Positions 8,251 to 16,257 of a stretch of 64,000 bases of DNA are shown piece by piece. Position numbers and translations under genes: made by a program. This DNA comes from Streptomyces cyaneochromogenes (lineage in GTDB: Bacteria; Actinomycetota; Actinomycetes; Streptomycetales; Streptomycetaceae), in assembly GCF_003963535.1 (NCBI RefSeq), contig NZ_CP034539.1, positions 496,001 to 560,000 of the forward strand. Reading direction: 5' to 3'. The first letter of the stretch is position 1; every line of letters begins with the position of its first letter. The notes beneath the pieces were generated by a model. It was not told the origin of the DNA. It ran no database searches and was given only the letters and a program-made list of their open reading frames with translations.

Positions 8251-9390
8251 ATGTCCACGCCCTCTGATCCGCCCGCCGCGCCGCTCGGACGTCCGAGCGG
8301 CGCGGAGACACGCGTGCCGGGCTCGCTGCGTACGGCGGCCGCGTACGCGTGGCGGATCATCGCAGTCGGCGTCGTCGTGCGCGCCGCCTTCTCCGTGCTC
8401 GGGCAGTTCCACCGGATCGCCGTCGCCGTCTTCCTCGGCCTTGTCGTCACTGCCGTGCTGCGCCCCGTCGCCGGCCTCCTGGCCCGGTTCCTGCCCCGGC
8501 CGCTCGCGGTCGCCGCCGCGCTCGTCGGCGGCATCGCCGTCGTCCTCGGGGCACTGGCCCTGGTCGGCGAGATCGTGGCAGGTCAGCGGACCGGGCTGGA
8601 GAAGGAGTTCGTGGCGGGCATCGACCGGATCGAGCGACGGCTGCAGGAGCCTCCTTTCCGGCTCTCGCCGGACGTGTTCAACGATCTGCAGTCCCGCATC
8701 GGCAAGCTCCTGTCGAGCCACCGCTCCGCCCTGGTCAGTGAGGCGCTCAGCGGCGCGAGCCGGCTCCTCGAGGTGCTGACCGTGCTCGCCCTGGCCCTGT
8801 TCTGCGCGGTCTTCTTCACGCATTCCGGCGATCGGCAGTGGCAGTGGCTGTGCGACCAACTCCCCGCAAGGACGCGGCAACGTTTCACGATCGCGGGCCG
8901 GGCGGCCTGGCGGACCTTCACCGGCTACACGCACGGCATCCTGCTGGTGGCGGCGACCAACGCGGTACTCGTGGGCATCGCACTGTCCGTTCTGCGGGTA
9001 CCGCTCGCCGTGCCGCTGGCACTGCTGGAGTTCCTGGCCGCCTTCATCCCGCTGATCGGCTCGCCGATCGCTCTGGCCGTCGCGGCCGTGGTCGCGCTCG
9101 CGACGAAGGGTCCGGTCATCGCCCTGCTGGTCGTGGTCCTGATCGTGGTGATCGGACAGATCGAGGGCCACCTCCTGCACCCCATCGTGATGAGCTGGGC
9201 CGTCCGGTTGCACCCTGTGGTGGTCGCACTGGCGGTCGTCGGCGGAGCGGTCGCGGCCGGCGTGATCGGCGCCGTCGTGGCCGTGCCGCTGGTGGCCGTG
9301 TTGTGGTCGGTGCGCCAGGCGCTGCGGGGCCGTACCGGTAGCCCGGACGGGGGCGAGGAAGGGGGCGGGGCAGGTGACAGCCGCCCCTAG
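8251..9390 (+). CDS. AI-2E-family (PerM-like) membrane transporter
   Basis: 379 residues with about seven to eight hydrophobic helices in the AI-2E pattern: a helix pair at about 35-70, a second at 80-110, a soluble segment at about 115-180, then helices from 180 onward. These include the conserved 'E-F-[IL]-P-[LY]-[IV]-G' signature (LLEFLAAFIPLIGSPIAL) and the IVVIGQIEGHLLHPIVM region. The family was named after autoinducer-2 export, but members mostly have other or unknown substrates, including Na+/H+ exchange. Nothing nearby points to quorum sensing. The C-terminus is a Gly/Glu-rich tail. Confidence 0.88.
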   Translation: MSTPSDPPAAPLGRPSGAETRVPGSLRTAAAYAWRIIAVGVVVRAAFSVLGQFHRIAVAVFLGLVVTAVLRPVAGLLARFLPRPLAVAAALVGGIAVVLGALALVGEIVAGQRTGLEKEFVAGIDRIERRLQEPPFRLSPDVFNDLQSRIGKLLSSHRSALVSEALSGASRLLEVLTVLALALFCAVFFTHSGDRQWQWLCDQLPARTRQRFTIAGRAAWRTFTGYTHGILLVAATNAVLVGIALSVLRVPLAVPLALLEFLAAFIPLIGSPIALAVAAVVALATKGPVIALLVVVLIVVIGQIEGHLLHPIVMSWAVRLHPVVVALAVVGGAVAAGVIGAVVAVPLVAVLWSVRQALRGRTGSPDGGEEGGGAGDSRP

Positions 9391-9641
9391 ACCGGCGGTC
9401 ACCCCGCTCCGAGACCACGAAAGACCCGCCGCGTTACGGCAACCACCTTCACCAGCGGCTTCACGGCCGGCGTCACCGCTCCCGGATCCGCCCCAGGTCC
9501 CCACACAACGCGAGGCCTCGCACACGCTCGCAGGAACGACACGCCCGCCCCGACGTCAATCCTCGCCACCGAATCCGCTTTGTCATAATTTTTCGGGTAT
9601 TCACCATGCCCTCTCGCAGGAATACCGAGGCCTGCCCCACC

Positions 9642-10610
9642 ATGTCCGACGGACAGCCCAACCGGACGCACAGGACGCGCGGCCTACGCGCATACATGCT
9701 GAGGATCTGCGCCGCCTGTGCTGCGACCGCAATCGTGGCGTCGCTCGCCGCCTGCTCCACCGCCGGCACGCACCACAAGACGCAAGCCCCGGCGCGGACA
9801 GGCGCACCGGCTCCCGGCCCACCGGCACCCCCGCGTGAGAAACGGGGCGCGACTCTCGCGCGTGCGCTCAAGCCGCTCCTGCCGGGCGGCGACACTCGGC
9901 TGGCGGTGGCGGTGCTCGACCTCGACAGCGCCGACCAGGAGATCGCGTCGTACGGGGAGGACTCGAAGTTCGCCACGGCGAGCATCGTCAAGGTGAACAT
10001 CCTCGCGGCGCTGCTCCTCCAGGCGGAGGACGAGGACCGCGAGCTGACACCCGCGGAGCGTCGGCACGCCGAGGAAATGATCCGGTCCAGCGACAACGCC
10101 GCGGCGCACGTCCTGTGGCGGGCGATCGGCGAGGCGGAGGGCCTTGAAGCGGCGAACGAGCGGCTGGGGCTCTCCTCGGCACAGGGCGGCCCCGACAACC
10201 GCTGGGGGCTCACCCAGACCACAGCGACGGACCAGGTCAGGCTGTTGCGCGCGGTGTTCGCCCGAGGGCCGGTGGCCTCCACCTCGTCGCCCGACGGGCT
10301 GAGCCCGGCGTCCCGGGCCTACATCCGGGAACTGATGGGCCAGATCGTGGAGGAACAGGACTGGGGAGTGTCCGCGGCCGCCTCCCGAGATTCCCGGTGG
10401 GCCCTCAAGAACGGCTGGCTGCAGCGGAACACCACCGGCCTGTGGGTCATCAACAGTGTCGGTCAGGTCACGGTGCACGGACATCGGTATCTGGTCTCGG
10501 TCCTCAGCAGCGGCAACGCTTCGATGAGAAGCGGGATCACCCTGGTCGAGCGCGCCGCAAGAGCGGCGATCGGCGCGGCCAGCGCACATGTCCGCCCCTG
10601 GCCGCAGTGA
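9642..10610 (+). CDS. Lipoprotein with class A beta-lactamase fold (serine hydrolase)
   Basis: 322 residues from ATG 9642 (GAGG ten bases upstream; ATG 9606 is in frame but lacks an RBS). A lipobox LAAC follows the signal helix LRICAACAATAIVASLAAC. The catalytic SxxK is in TASIVKVNIL and the SDN motif in RSSDNAAAHVLW. The third active-site motif reads KNG (LKNGWL) rather than KTG/KSG. The length and motif spacing fit class A beta-lactamase-like hydrolases of actinomycetes, many of which are not resistance enzymes. It is probably anchored outside the membrane and may act on peptidoglycan precursors or a beta-lactam. The KNG triad leaves lactamase activity uncertain. Confidence 0.85.
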   Translation: MSDGQPNRTHRTRGLRAYMLRICAACAATAIVASLAACSTAGTHHKTQAPARTGAPAPGPPAPPREKRGATLARALKPLLPGGDTRLAVAVLDLDSADQEIASYGEDSKFATASIVKVNILAALLLQAEDEDRELTPAERRHAEEMIRSSDNAAAHVLWRAIGEAEGLEAANERLGLSSAQGGPDNRWGLTQTTATDQVRLLRAVFARGPVASTSSPDGLSPASRAYIRELMGQIVEEQDWGVSAAASRDSRWALKNGWLQRNTTGLWVINSVGQVTVHGHRYLVSVLSSGNASMRSGITLVERAARAAIGAASAHVRPWPQ

Positions 10611-10628
10611 GCGGTCCCTCGGGCCTGA

Positions 10629-10745
10629 TACGACGCCGAACTCGGCAAGGCCCTCGCCACACACCCCGACGACACCGAGGCCGCGCTCACCGACTACGAG
10701 CAGACCATGTTCCCGCGCAGCGCCGAGGTCGCAGCCTTGAAGGGG
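10629..10745 (+). pseudogene. C-terminal scrap of a flavin monooxygenase
   Basis: One frame reads YDAELGKALATHPDDTEA then ALTDYEQTMFPRSAEVAA, which matches the C-terminal helical tail of TetX-type FAD monooxygenases (compare the intact family member at 20995-22236). There is no start, no FAD domain, and no recognisable ending. It is an isolated remnant squeezed between the beta-lactamase-fold gene and the next hydrolase. Confidence 0.6.
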
Positions 10746-10785
10746 CCGGTGTCCACAGGCTCGACTCCGACGACACCGATGCCCG

Positions 10786-11700
10786 ATGCCCAGTAGGTTT
10801 GTGCCGCCGAAGCTCGAGTGGCTGGAGGCCCTTCAGGTGTCGAAACGCGGCGGTGTGGCGGAGACTGATCTCGAGCTGGGAGACGGCCGTAGATTGCACG
10901 TCTACGACACCGGCACGGAAGATTCCGACAGCCGTACCGTCGTCTTCTGGCACCACGGCACGCCGAACATCGGGACCCCTCCCGAGCCCCTCTTCCCGTA
11001 CGCCGACCGGCTCGGCATCCGCTGGGTGTCCTACGACCGGCCGGGCTACGGCGGGTCCACACCCCGCCCCGGCCGGGACATGGCGTCAGCCGCCGGAGAC
11101 GTGGCCGCAGTCGCCGACGCGCTGGGCATCCAACGGTTCGCGGTCATGGGACATTCCGGTGGCGGTCCGCACGCCCTCGCCTGCGGCGCCCTGCTGCCCG
11201 ATCGCGTCCTCGCCGTGGTCAGCGTGGCGGGGCCGGCACCGTTCGGAGCCGAGGGGCTGGACTGGTTCGCGGGCATGTCGGACTCCGGCACGGCATCCCT
11301 GCTTGCCGCCACAAAAGGGCGTGCGGCGAAGGAGACCCACGAGGCGTCCGCCACGTACGACCCGCGGATGTTCACCCCGGCCGATCACGCCGCGCTCGCC
11401 GGTGAATGGTCCTGGTTCGGCGATGTCGTCGGTCCGGCCGTGGAGGCCGGCCCGGGCCCGCTGATCGACGACGACCTGGCGTACGTCGCCCCATGGGGTT
11501 TCGACCCCGGGCAGGTCACACCACCCGTCCTCTTCCTGCACGGCGGCAGCGACCGCGTCGTGCCCAGCTCCCACAGCCAGTGGCTCGCGAACCACTGCCC
11601 CACTGCGGAACTGCGACTGAACCCGACCGCCGGACACATCTCCATCCTCAACGCCGGCGCGGCTGCCCTGGAATGGCTCGCGGACCGCTCCAACTCCTGA
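10786..11700 (+). CDS. Alpha/beta hydrolase
   Basis: 304 residues. Beta-hairpin start (ETDLELGDGRRLHVYDTG), oxyanion motif WHHGTPNIG, DRPGYGGS, nucleophile elbow GHSGGGPHA, and late strand VLFLHGGSDRVVP followed by catalytic-type histidine in TAGHISIL. No signal peptide, so cytoplasmic. The standard lid is short. Substrate unknown; related enzymes act on esters or epoxide-like xenobiotics. The exact start is uncertain (GTG 10801 is also in frame). It stands alone, with a remnant before and an intergenic gap after. Confidence 0.85.
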   Translation: MPSRFVPPKLEWLEALQVSKRGGVAETDLELGDGRRLHVYDTGTEDSDSRTVVFWHHGTPNIGTPPEPLFPYADRLGIRWVSYDRPGYGGSTPRPGRDMASAAGDVAAVADALGIQRFAVMGHSGGGPHALACGALLPDRVLAVVSVAGPAPFGAEGLDWFAGMSDSGTASLLAATKGRAAKETHEASATYDPRMFTPADHAALAGEWSWFGDVVGPAVEAGPGPLIDDDLAYVAPWGFDPGQVTPPVLFLHGGSDRVVPSSHSQWLANHCPTAELRLNPTAGHISILNAGAAALEWLADRSNS

Positions 11701-11898
11701 TCCGCGACCTGGACTCGAACTCGAGCCTTGCCCGCCTGCCTCCGCTGCCGCACGCCCCTGCCTCATGCGTTCTTGGTGAAATTTGGTGTGCAGATATGTT
11801 GACCTCTGTTCGAGGTCTCTTCTACGTTTCGGAAGCCCACCAAGCCGCCCAACCCGCATGCGAGGTTGCGCGGTCGCACCTACCCAGAAAGGGATGTC

Positions 11899-12939
11899 GT
11901 GCCACGAGAGAACCATCGCGGGACAGCTTGCCTGGCGGCAGTGCTGGCCGGCGTCACGGCATTCGGCGCAGCCCTCGCCTCCCCCGCCTCCGCGGCTCCG
12001 GGGGACGCCTCCCGCCCCGCCTCGCCGCCGCCCGTCAGCGACTTCCGCGGGGTCAACTGGGCCGACCCGCGCGACAACTACGCCGACGACGCGGTCGTAC
12101 CCTCGGGTCTGTCGACCTCCGACAGCTATGCCACGACCTACGCCAAGTCCAAGGCGATCATCGGCGGGTTCTCCGAACTCGGCGCCAACACGGTCCGCCT
12201 CCCGGTCAACCCGACCTCCGTGAACGGCCCTTTCTGGAAGGCGTACCGGGGCGCGATCGACGCCGCCACCGCCAAGGGCTTCAAGGTCATCCTGGGCTAC
12301 TGGGAGGCCGACAACGCCAAGGACGGCAAGATCGACGACCAGGCCTCCTGGGACCAGATGTGGGCGCGGATCACGTCCGCCTACGCCCGCAACTCCCAGG
12401 TGTACTTCGAGCCGATGAACGAGCCGTTCGGCTACACCTCCCAGGAGTGGCGCGACGTGGCCGCTCGTTGGGTGACCACGCACCGCTTCATTCCCCGCGA
12501 CCGGATCCTCATCGGAGGCATCAAGTACAGCGAGGACGTCAAGCCCGTGTGCGCCGACAGCCGACTCGACGGCACCCGCATCGCCCTGCACAACTACGGC
12601 TTCTGGCACACCGACTGGACCAGCGTCGACCAGTGGAAGCAGGACTTCAAGGAGCGCATAGGCACCTGCGCCTCACGCACCGTCCTCGACGAGTTCGGGG
12701 CGACCATGACCTCCGGCCTCGACTACAACGGCCCGGTCAACGGCTCCGGCGAGATCGCCTACATCCAGGCCGCGACCGACACCATCCGGGAGCTGGGCCT
12801 GGGCTCGGTCTACTGGCCCGGCCTGCGCAACGGTGACACCTACTCCCTGACCACCCTCCAGGGCACCGGCACCCGCCTCAGCCTGAAGGTGAACAACCCC
12901 AGCGGGCTCGACCGCCTGCACTGGGCCTGGAAGCAGTAG
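11899..12939 (+). CDS. Secreted glycoside hydrolase family 5 (endoglucanase-like)
   Basis: 346 residues from GTG 11899, chosen because AAGGGA lies about six bases upstream. A Sec signal peptide ends near residue 33 (ASPASAAPG). The catalytic domain shows the GH5 hallmarks: FRGVNW near the N-terminus, LGANTVRLPV, acid/base glutamate E175 in FEPMNEPFG, and nucleophile E265 in VLDEFGA. No carbohydrate-binding module is attached. It probably acts outside the cell on beta-glucan, mannan or a related polysaccharide. Upstream, 11701-11898 is relatively AT-rich around 11765-11830 and probably holds the promoter. Confidence 0.9.
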   Translation: MPRENHRGTACLAAVLAGVTAFGAALASPASAAPGDASRPASPPPVSDFRGVNWADPRDNYADDAVVPSGLSTSDSYATTYAKSKAIIGGFSELGANTVRLPVNPTSVNGPFWKAYRGAIDAATAKGFKVILGYWEADNAKDGKIDDQASWDQMWARITSAYARNSQVYFEPMNEPFGYTSQEWRDVAARWVTTHRFIPRDRILIGGIKYSEDVKPVCADSRLDGTRIALHNYGFWHTDWTSVDQWKQDFKERIGTCASRTVLDEFGATMTSGLDYNGPVNGSGEIAYIQAATDTIRELGLGSVYWPGLRNGDTYSLTTLQGTGTRLSLKVNNPSGLDRLHWAWKQ

Positions 12940-12967
12940 CCGCACAAGGCGCTCCAGCCGATCGGTC

Positions 12968-12999
12968 CCCCCGGGCCGGCAGGAGGCCAAGCCCGGGGG
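12968..12999. terminator. Hairpin after the GH5 gene
   Basis: CCCCCGGGC (12968-12976) pairs with GCCCGGGGG (12991-12999) across a 14-nt loop, 28 bp after the GH5 stop codon. Confidence 0.55.
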
Positions 13000-13100
13000 A
13001 CACCGTCCCCTCCCCCACCGCGAGCGACGTGGCGCCCTGCCCGCGGCCCAGCCGAGTGTGTGGTGGCCGAGCCTGGGCATTCGGACTGCGGGAGGTCTCC

Positions 13101-13943
13101 ATGGGCACGGGTGGGTTGGCATGGCCCGGACGGTTCCGGCCGCGGCGGACGGCGGCACGGGGTTCGGTCACCGAGGGGGCGGCGCGGGCGGGTCTCGCCG
13201 CGCGGGGTGTGATCTATCTGCTCGTCGGCGCGCTGGCGCTGCAGATCGCCTTCGGCGACACGAGCGAGGAGGCCGACCGTAGCGGGGCACTGGCGGAACT
13301 GTCACAGCAGCCGTTCGGCGCGGTGCTGCTGTGGGCGCTGGGCGTCGGACTCGTCGGCATGGCCCTGTGGCGGCTGTCGGAGGCGGTCTTCGGCTCGGTC
13401 GGGCAGGACGGCCGGAGCGTGCGCAAGCGGCTGCTGGCGGCCGTCCGCTGCGCGTTCTACGTCTTCGTCGCCTACTCCGTGCTGTCGTTCGCGGCAAGCC
13501 GGAACCAGAGCGGCGGCGGATCCAGCGACCAGCAGTCCCGGGACGCCACCGCCCGGGCACTGGAGATGCCCGCCGGTCAGTGGCTGGTCGGCGCGGCCGG
13601 GCTGGCCGTCGTCGTGGCCGGTGGCTGGATCGGCGTACGGGCCGTCCTGCGCAAGTACCACGACAATCTCAGGCTCGGGCAGATGAGCCACCGGACGCGG
13701 CAGCTGGTGGACGTCACCGGCGTGGCGGGCGGCGCCGCTCGCGGGCTGGTGTTCGCCGTGGCGGGTGTCTTCGCCGTGCGAGCCGCCATCGACTACGAAC
13801 CCGAAAAGGCGAAAGGGCTCGACGACACTCTGCGTACCTTCGCCGACACTCCGCTCGGCCCCTGGCTGCTGGCCTGCGTCGCGGCCGGGCTGGTGCTGTT
13901 CGGTGTGTTCTCCTTCGCCATGGCCCGCTGGCGACGGGTGTGA
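13101..13943 (+). CDS. DUF1206 membrane protein
   Basis: 280 residues from ATG 13101, which is preceded by GGGAGG; longer in-frame starts lack an RBS. The three-fold internal repeat of helix pairs typical of DUF1206 is visible: ARAGLAARGVIYLLVGALAL, then a second unit starting near VRKRLLAAVRCAFYVFVAYSVLSF, then GGAARGLVFAVAGVFAVRAAI. This predicts six transmembrane helices. Function is unknown for the family, which is widespread in actinobacteria. Confidence 0.88.
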   Translation: MGTGGLAWPGRFRPRRTAARGSVTEGAARAGLAARGVIYLLVGALALQIAFGDTSEEADRSGALAELSQQPFGAVLLWALGVGLVGMALWRLSEAVFGSVGQDGRSVRKRLLAAVRCAFYVFVAYSVLSFAASRNQSGGGSSDQQSRDATARALEMPAGQWLVGAAGLAVVVAGGWIGVRAVLRKYHDNLRLGQMSHRTRQLVDVTGVAGGAARGLVFAVAGVFAVRAAIDYEPEKAKGLDDTLRTFADTPLGPWLLACVAAGLVLFGVFSFAMARWRRV

Positions 13944-13999
13944 GCCGTGTTCCCGCCGGTGACATGTGTGGGCGGCGTTCTGTGGGAAACACGAAGCGA

Positions 14000-14434
14000 A
14001 TGAGCGAATCCGAGATTCCGTATGGCGACGGCCGGCCCGTGGACGTGTACCTGGACCTCCTGCGCATCCGGATGGACACGGAGGATTACCGCCTTCTGCT
14101 GCGCATGGTGGAACCGGTCCTCCGGGCGATCGAAGAAGAGCGCCTGTCCAGCCTCGACCTTGCGCTCGACTCAGGGGCAGGCGAAGAGCTGCCCCAGGAG
14201 GTCCGTGACGAGGCCGCCCTCGTCATCGCCACAGCCGTCACCGGTCGCCTCGACAACGAAGTGATCGAGATCGACGTCGATGAGACCGGCCCGGTCCGGA
14301 TCGTCACCGACGCGACCACCGCCTCCGACCCCGAACGCCTCGGCGAGATCGCCGACTACATCAGGGAACGGCACAGGGAGACCGAGGAGCTGCGCGGTAT
14401 CGCGGAGGTCAGTGGGCTGCCCACGGACTTCTGA
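14000..14434 (+). CDS. Small acidic protein of unknown function
   Basis: 144 residues from ATG 14000; earlier in-frame starts (for example ATG 13964) cannot be excluded. The sequence is strongly acidic (VIEIDVDETGPVRIVTDA) with helical stretches (YRLLLRMVEPVLRAIEEERLSSLDLAL) and no motif I recognise. No membrane segment. It follows the DUF1206 gene by 56 bp and precedes another unassigned acidic protein, so the three may be co-transcribed. Confidence 0.65.
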   Translation: MSESEIPYGDGRPVDVYLDLLRIRMDTEDYRLLLRMVEPVLRAIEEERLSSLDLALDSGAGEELPQEVRDEAALVIATAVTGRLDNEVIEIDVDETGPVRIVTDATTASDPERLGEIADYIRERHRETEELRGIAEVSGLPTDF

Positions 14435-14529
14435 GCGGCCGCGGCAGCGGCAGCGGTGTCACGGCCGGGGACGCCGATTCCTCGGCCTGGGCGCCGTGCG
14501 CTGTCATACCCGGCTGACACGATGTCCAC

Positions 14530-15111
14530 ATGACGACCAGCCAGTCGATAACTTACGTACGGATTGCCGAAGTTCTCACCGAACTCGGAATGATCACGGA
14601 ACAGACGGCCCGACGCGTCCTGGACGAGTTCGTCGACTTCGCGGCCAAGCCGATCGAGGATCGCTATGAGGTCGCCAGCGCCCTCGAATCCTTCGACGTG
14701 GCTGTTTCCATTCACGCCGACGACGTCGACTTCGCGGACGCGCACTACGAATGGCTCCTGAACGAGGCGGCGAATCTCACCGGAGGCAAAGTCACGGTCT
14801 CCGACTACCGCTTCGACAAGTCCTACCCGGACGACGAGGACTGCGGCCTGGGGACGATGCACTTCGCCTGCAACGGCAAGCCGCTGTCGTTCGGCATCGA
14901 GCAGGAGTCGAACGACTACCTCGACATGGGAGCGGCGCAGGAGGCCATCGAGGCGCTCGACCTCGGTGACGACCCCCGGGAATTCCGCCGCTTCGAGCAG
15001 GAAGGCCCAGACCTCAGCGACGACATCATGGTGCTGGCCTCGGCCGAGCAGCGGGAAGGTCTCCTCCGGCTTCTGGGCCTCACGTTCGAGGCCCGGTGGT
15101 ATCAAGGCTGA
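14530..15111 (+). CDS. Acidic protein of unknown function
   Basis: 193 residues. An N-terminal helical region (TYVRIAEVLTELGMITEQ) is followed by a compact domain with HADDVDFADAHYEWLLNEAA and a cysteine-containing strand ECGLG-type DCGLGTMHFACNG. It is highly acidic and soluble. It may belong to an immunity-type superfamily judging from composition and size, but I do not recognise it. Its 3' end overlaps the 3' end of the convergent phosphatase gene by 10 bp. Confidence 0.7.
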   Translation: MTTSQSITYVRIAEVLTELGMITEQTARRVLDEFVDFAAKPIEDRYEVASALESFDVAVSIHADDVDFADAHYEWLLNEAANLTGGKVTVSDYRFDKSYPDDEDCGLGTMHFACNGKPLSFGIEQESNDYLDMGAAQEAIEALDLGDDPREFRRFEQEGPDLSDDIMVLASAEQREGLLRLLGLTFEARWYQG

Positions 15112-16250
15112 CTGCGGATCGAGTCGTTGCCGGTCACCGCTTCCAGGGACAGCGCGAGGACCGCCCGGTCGTCGTCGTCCGGCTGGGTGCACTGGGCCGA
15201 CCACCGTTCCGCATCGGTCCGTACGAACGACACGACCGTCTCCGGGTCGGGTGGGCGCTCCCCGCAGAACCGTTCGCCGAGGCGTTCGAGGACCGGGTAG
15301 AAGACGCCGTCAGCGTCGCGTGCCTCGCTCACCCCGTCCGTGTGCAGGACGAGCACCTCCGCCGGTTCGAGGCGGTGCACCGTCGTGTCCTCCCCGTCCG
15401 GTGCCAGTGCGCCGAGCCCCAGGGGCAGTCCGGGCGCCGTGACCAGCCGCCGGGCACCTTGCGGGCCGACCGCCAGGGGAGCGGGGTGCCCGCGGTCGGC
15501 GATGCGCACCTCGCCGCCGTCCGGCGAGAACTCCAGCACCAGTGCGGTCACGAACAGCTCGGGGTCGCCGTCGTCGCCGGCCGGGCTGTTGCGGGCGATG
15601 CTCAGCTCCAGCCGCCCGGCCAGAGCGCTCAGGCTCTGCCACTCGTGGGCCGACACCCGGAAGCTGCCCAGCACCGCCGCGACCGTCTGGACCGCGTCCA
15701 GCCCCTTGCCGCGAACGTCACCGATGATCGCGCGTACCCCGAAGGGCGTCTCGCACACGTCGTACAGATCCCCGCCGACGAGCGTGCCGCCCTCCCCGGC
15801 CTCGTAGAACCCGGCGGCGCGCACCGGCCCGAGCCTGCGCGGCACGGGACGCAGCAGGGTCCGCTGCATCGCCTCGGCGACCGAGTTGGCCCGGATCAGA
15901 TGCTGCCGGGTCCGCTCCCGCTGCCGGGCCAGGGCGACGCCGGCGATGCCGATGAGGGTCGTGGCGATGTAGACGGCGACATGGTGCTGCTCGTCGAAGT
16001 GGCCGGGGCGCCGGGCGGCCATCCACATCTGCAGCCCCAGGCACACCAGCGCCGACAGGGCGGTGCCCCTCGGGCCACGTGTCGCGGCGGCCAGCGGCGG
16101 CACCGCGATGAGCATGAAGCTCACCGGTTCGCGGCCTCGGACGATCAGTTCGGCCGCCACGTCGACGAGTACCGCGGCCAACGGCAGCCACCACACCCAC
16201 CCGCGGGGTGAGGGGGGCCGGAGGTCGGAGCGGAGGTAGCGGTCGGACAC
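15102..16250 (-). CDS. Membrane PP2C-family (SpoIIE/RsbU-type) serine/threonine phosphatase
   Basis: 382 residues from GTG 16250. The N-terminal third has four hydrophobic segments (WVWWLPLAAVLVDVAAELIV; VSFMLIAVPPLAAA; ALSALVCLGLQMWM; VAVYIATTLIGIAGVAL), then a linker helix with RANSVAEAMQRTLLRPVP. The PP2C domain shows GGDLYDV, IGDVRGKGLDA, and the C-terminal LHTDGVSEARDADG with a late DDDRAVLAL. These are the metal-binding aspartate motifs of RsbU/SpoIIE phosphatases that dephosphorylate anti-anti-sigma factors. Its start lies 8 bp after the FUSC gene stop, so the two form an operon. The partner anti-anti-sigma factor is not in the window. Confidence 0.92.
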   Translation of the reverse strand: MSDRYLRSDLRPPSPRGWVWWLPLAAVLVDVAAELIVRGREPVSFMLIAVPPLAAATRGPRGTALSALVCLGLQMWMAARRPGHFDEQHHVAVYIATTLIGIAGVALARQRERTRQHLIRANSVAEAMQRTLLRPVPRRLGPVRAAGFYEAGEGGTLVGGDLYDVCETPFGVRAIIGDVRGKGLDAVQTVAAVLGSFRVSAHEWQSLSALAGRLELSIARNSPAGDDGDPELFVTALVLEFSPDGGEVRIADRGHPAPLAVGPQGARRLVTAPGLPLGLGALAPDGEDTTVHRLEPAEVLVLHTDGVSEARDADGVFYPVLERLGERFCGERPPDPETVVSFVRTDAERWSAQCTQPDDDDRAVLALSLEAVTGNDSIRSQP

Positions 16251-16257
16251 GGGGCGC

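Noticed and set aside
8251..9390. AI-2 quorum-sensing exporter
   Set aside because: The family name is historical. No lsr or luxS genes are nearby, so a quorum-sensing function is not claimed.
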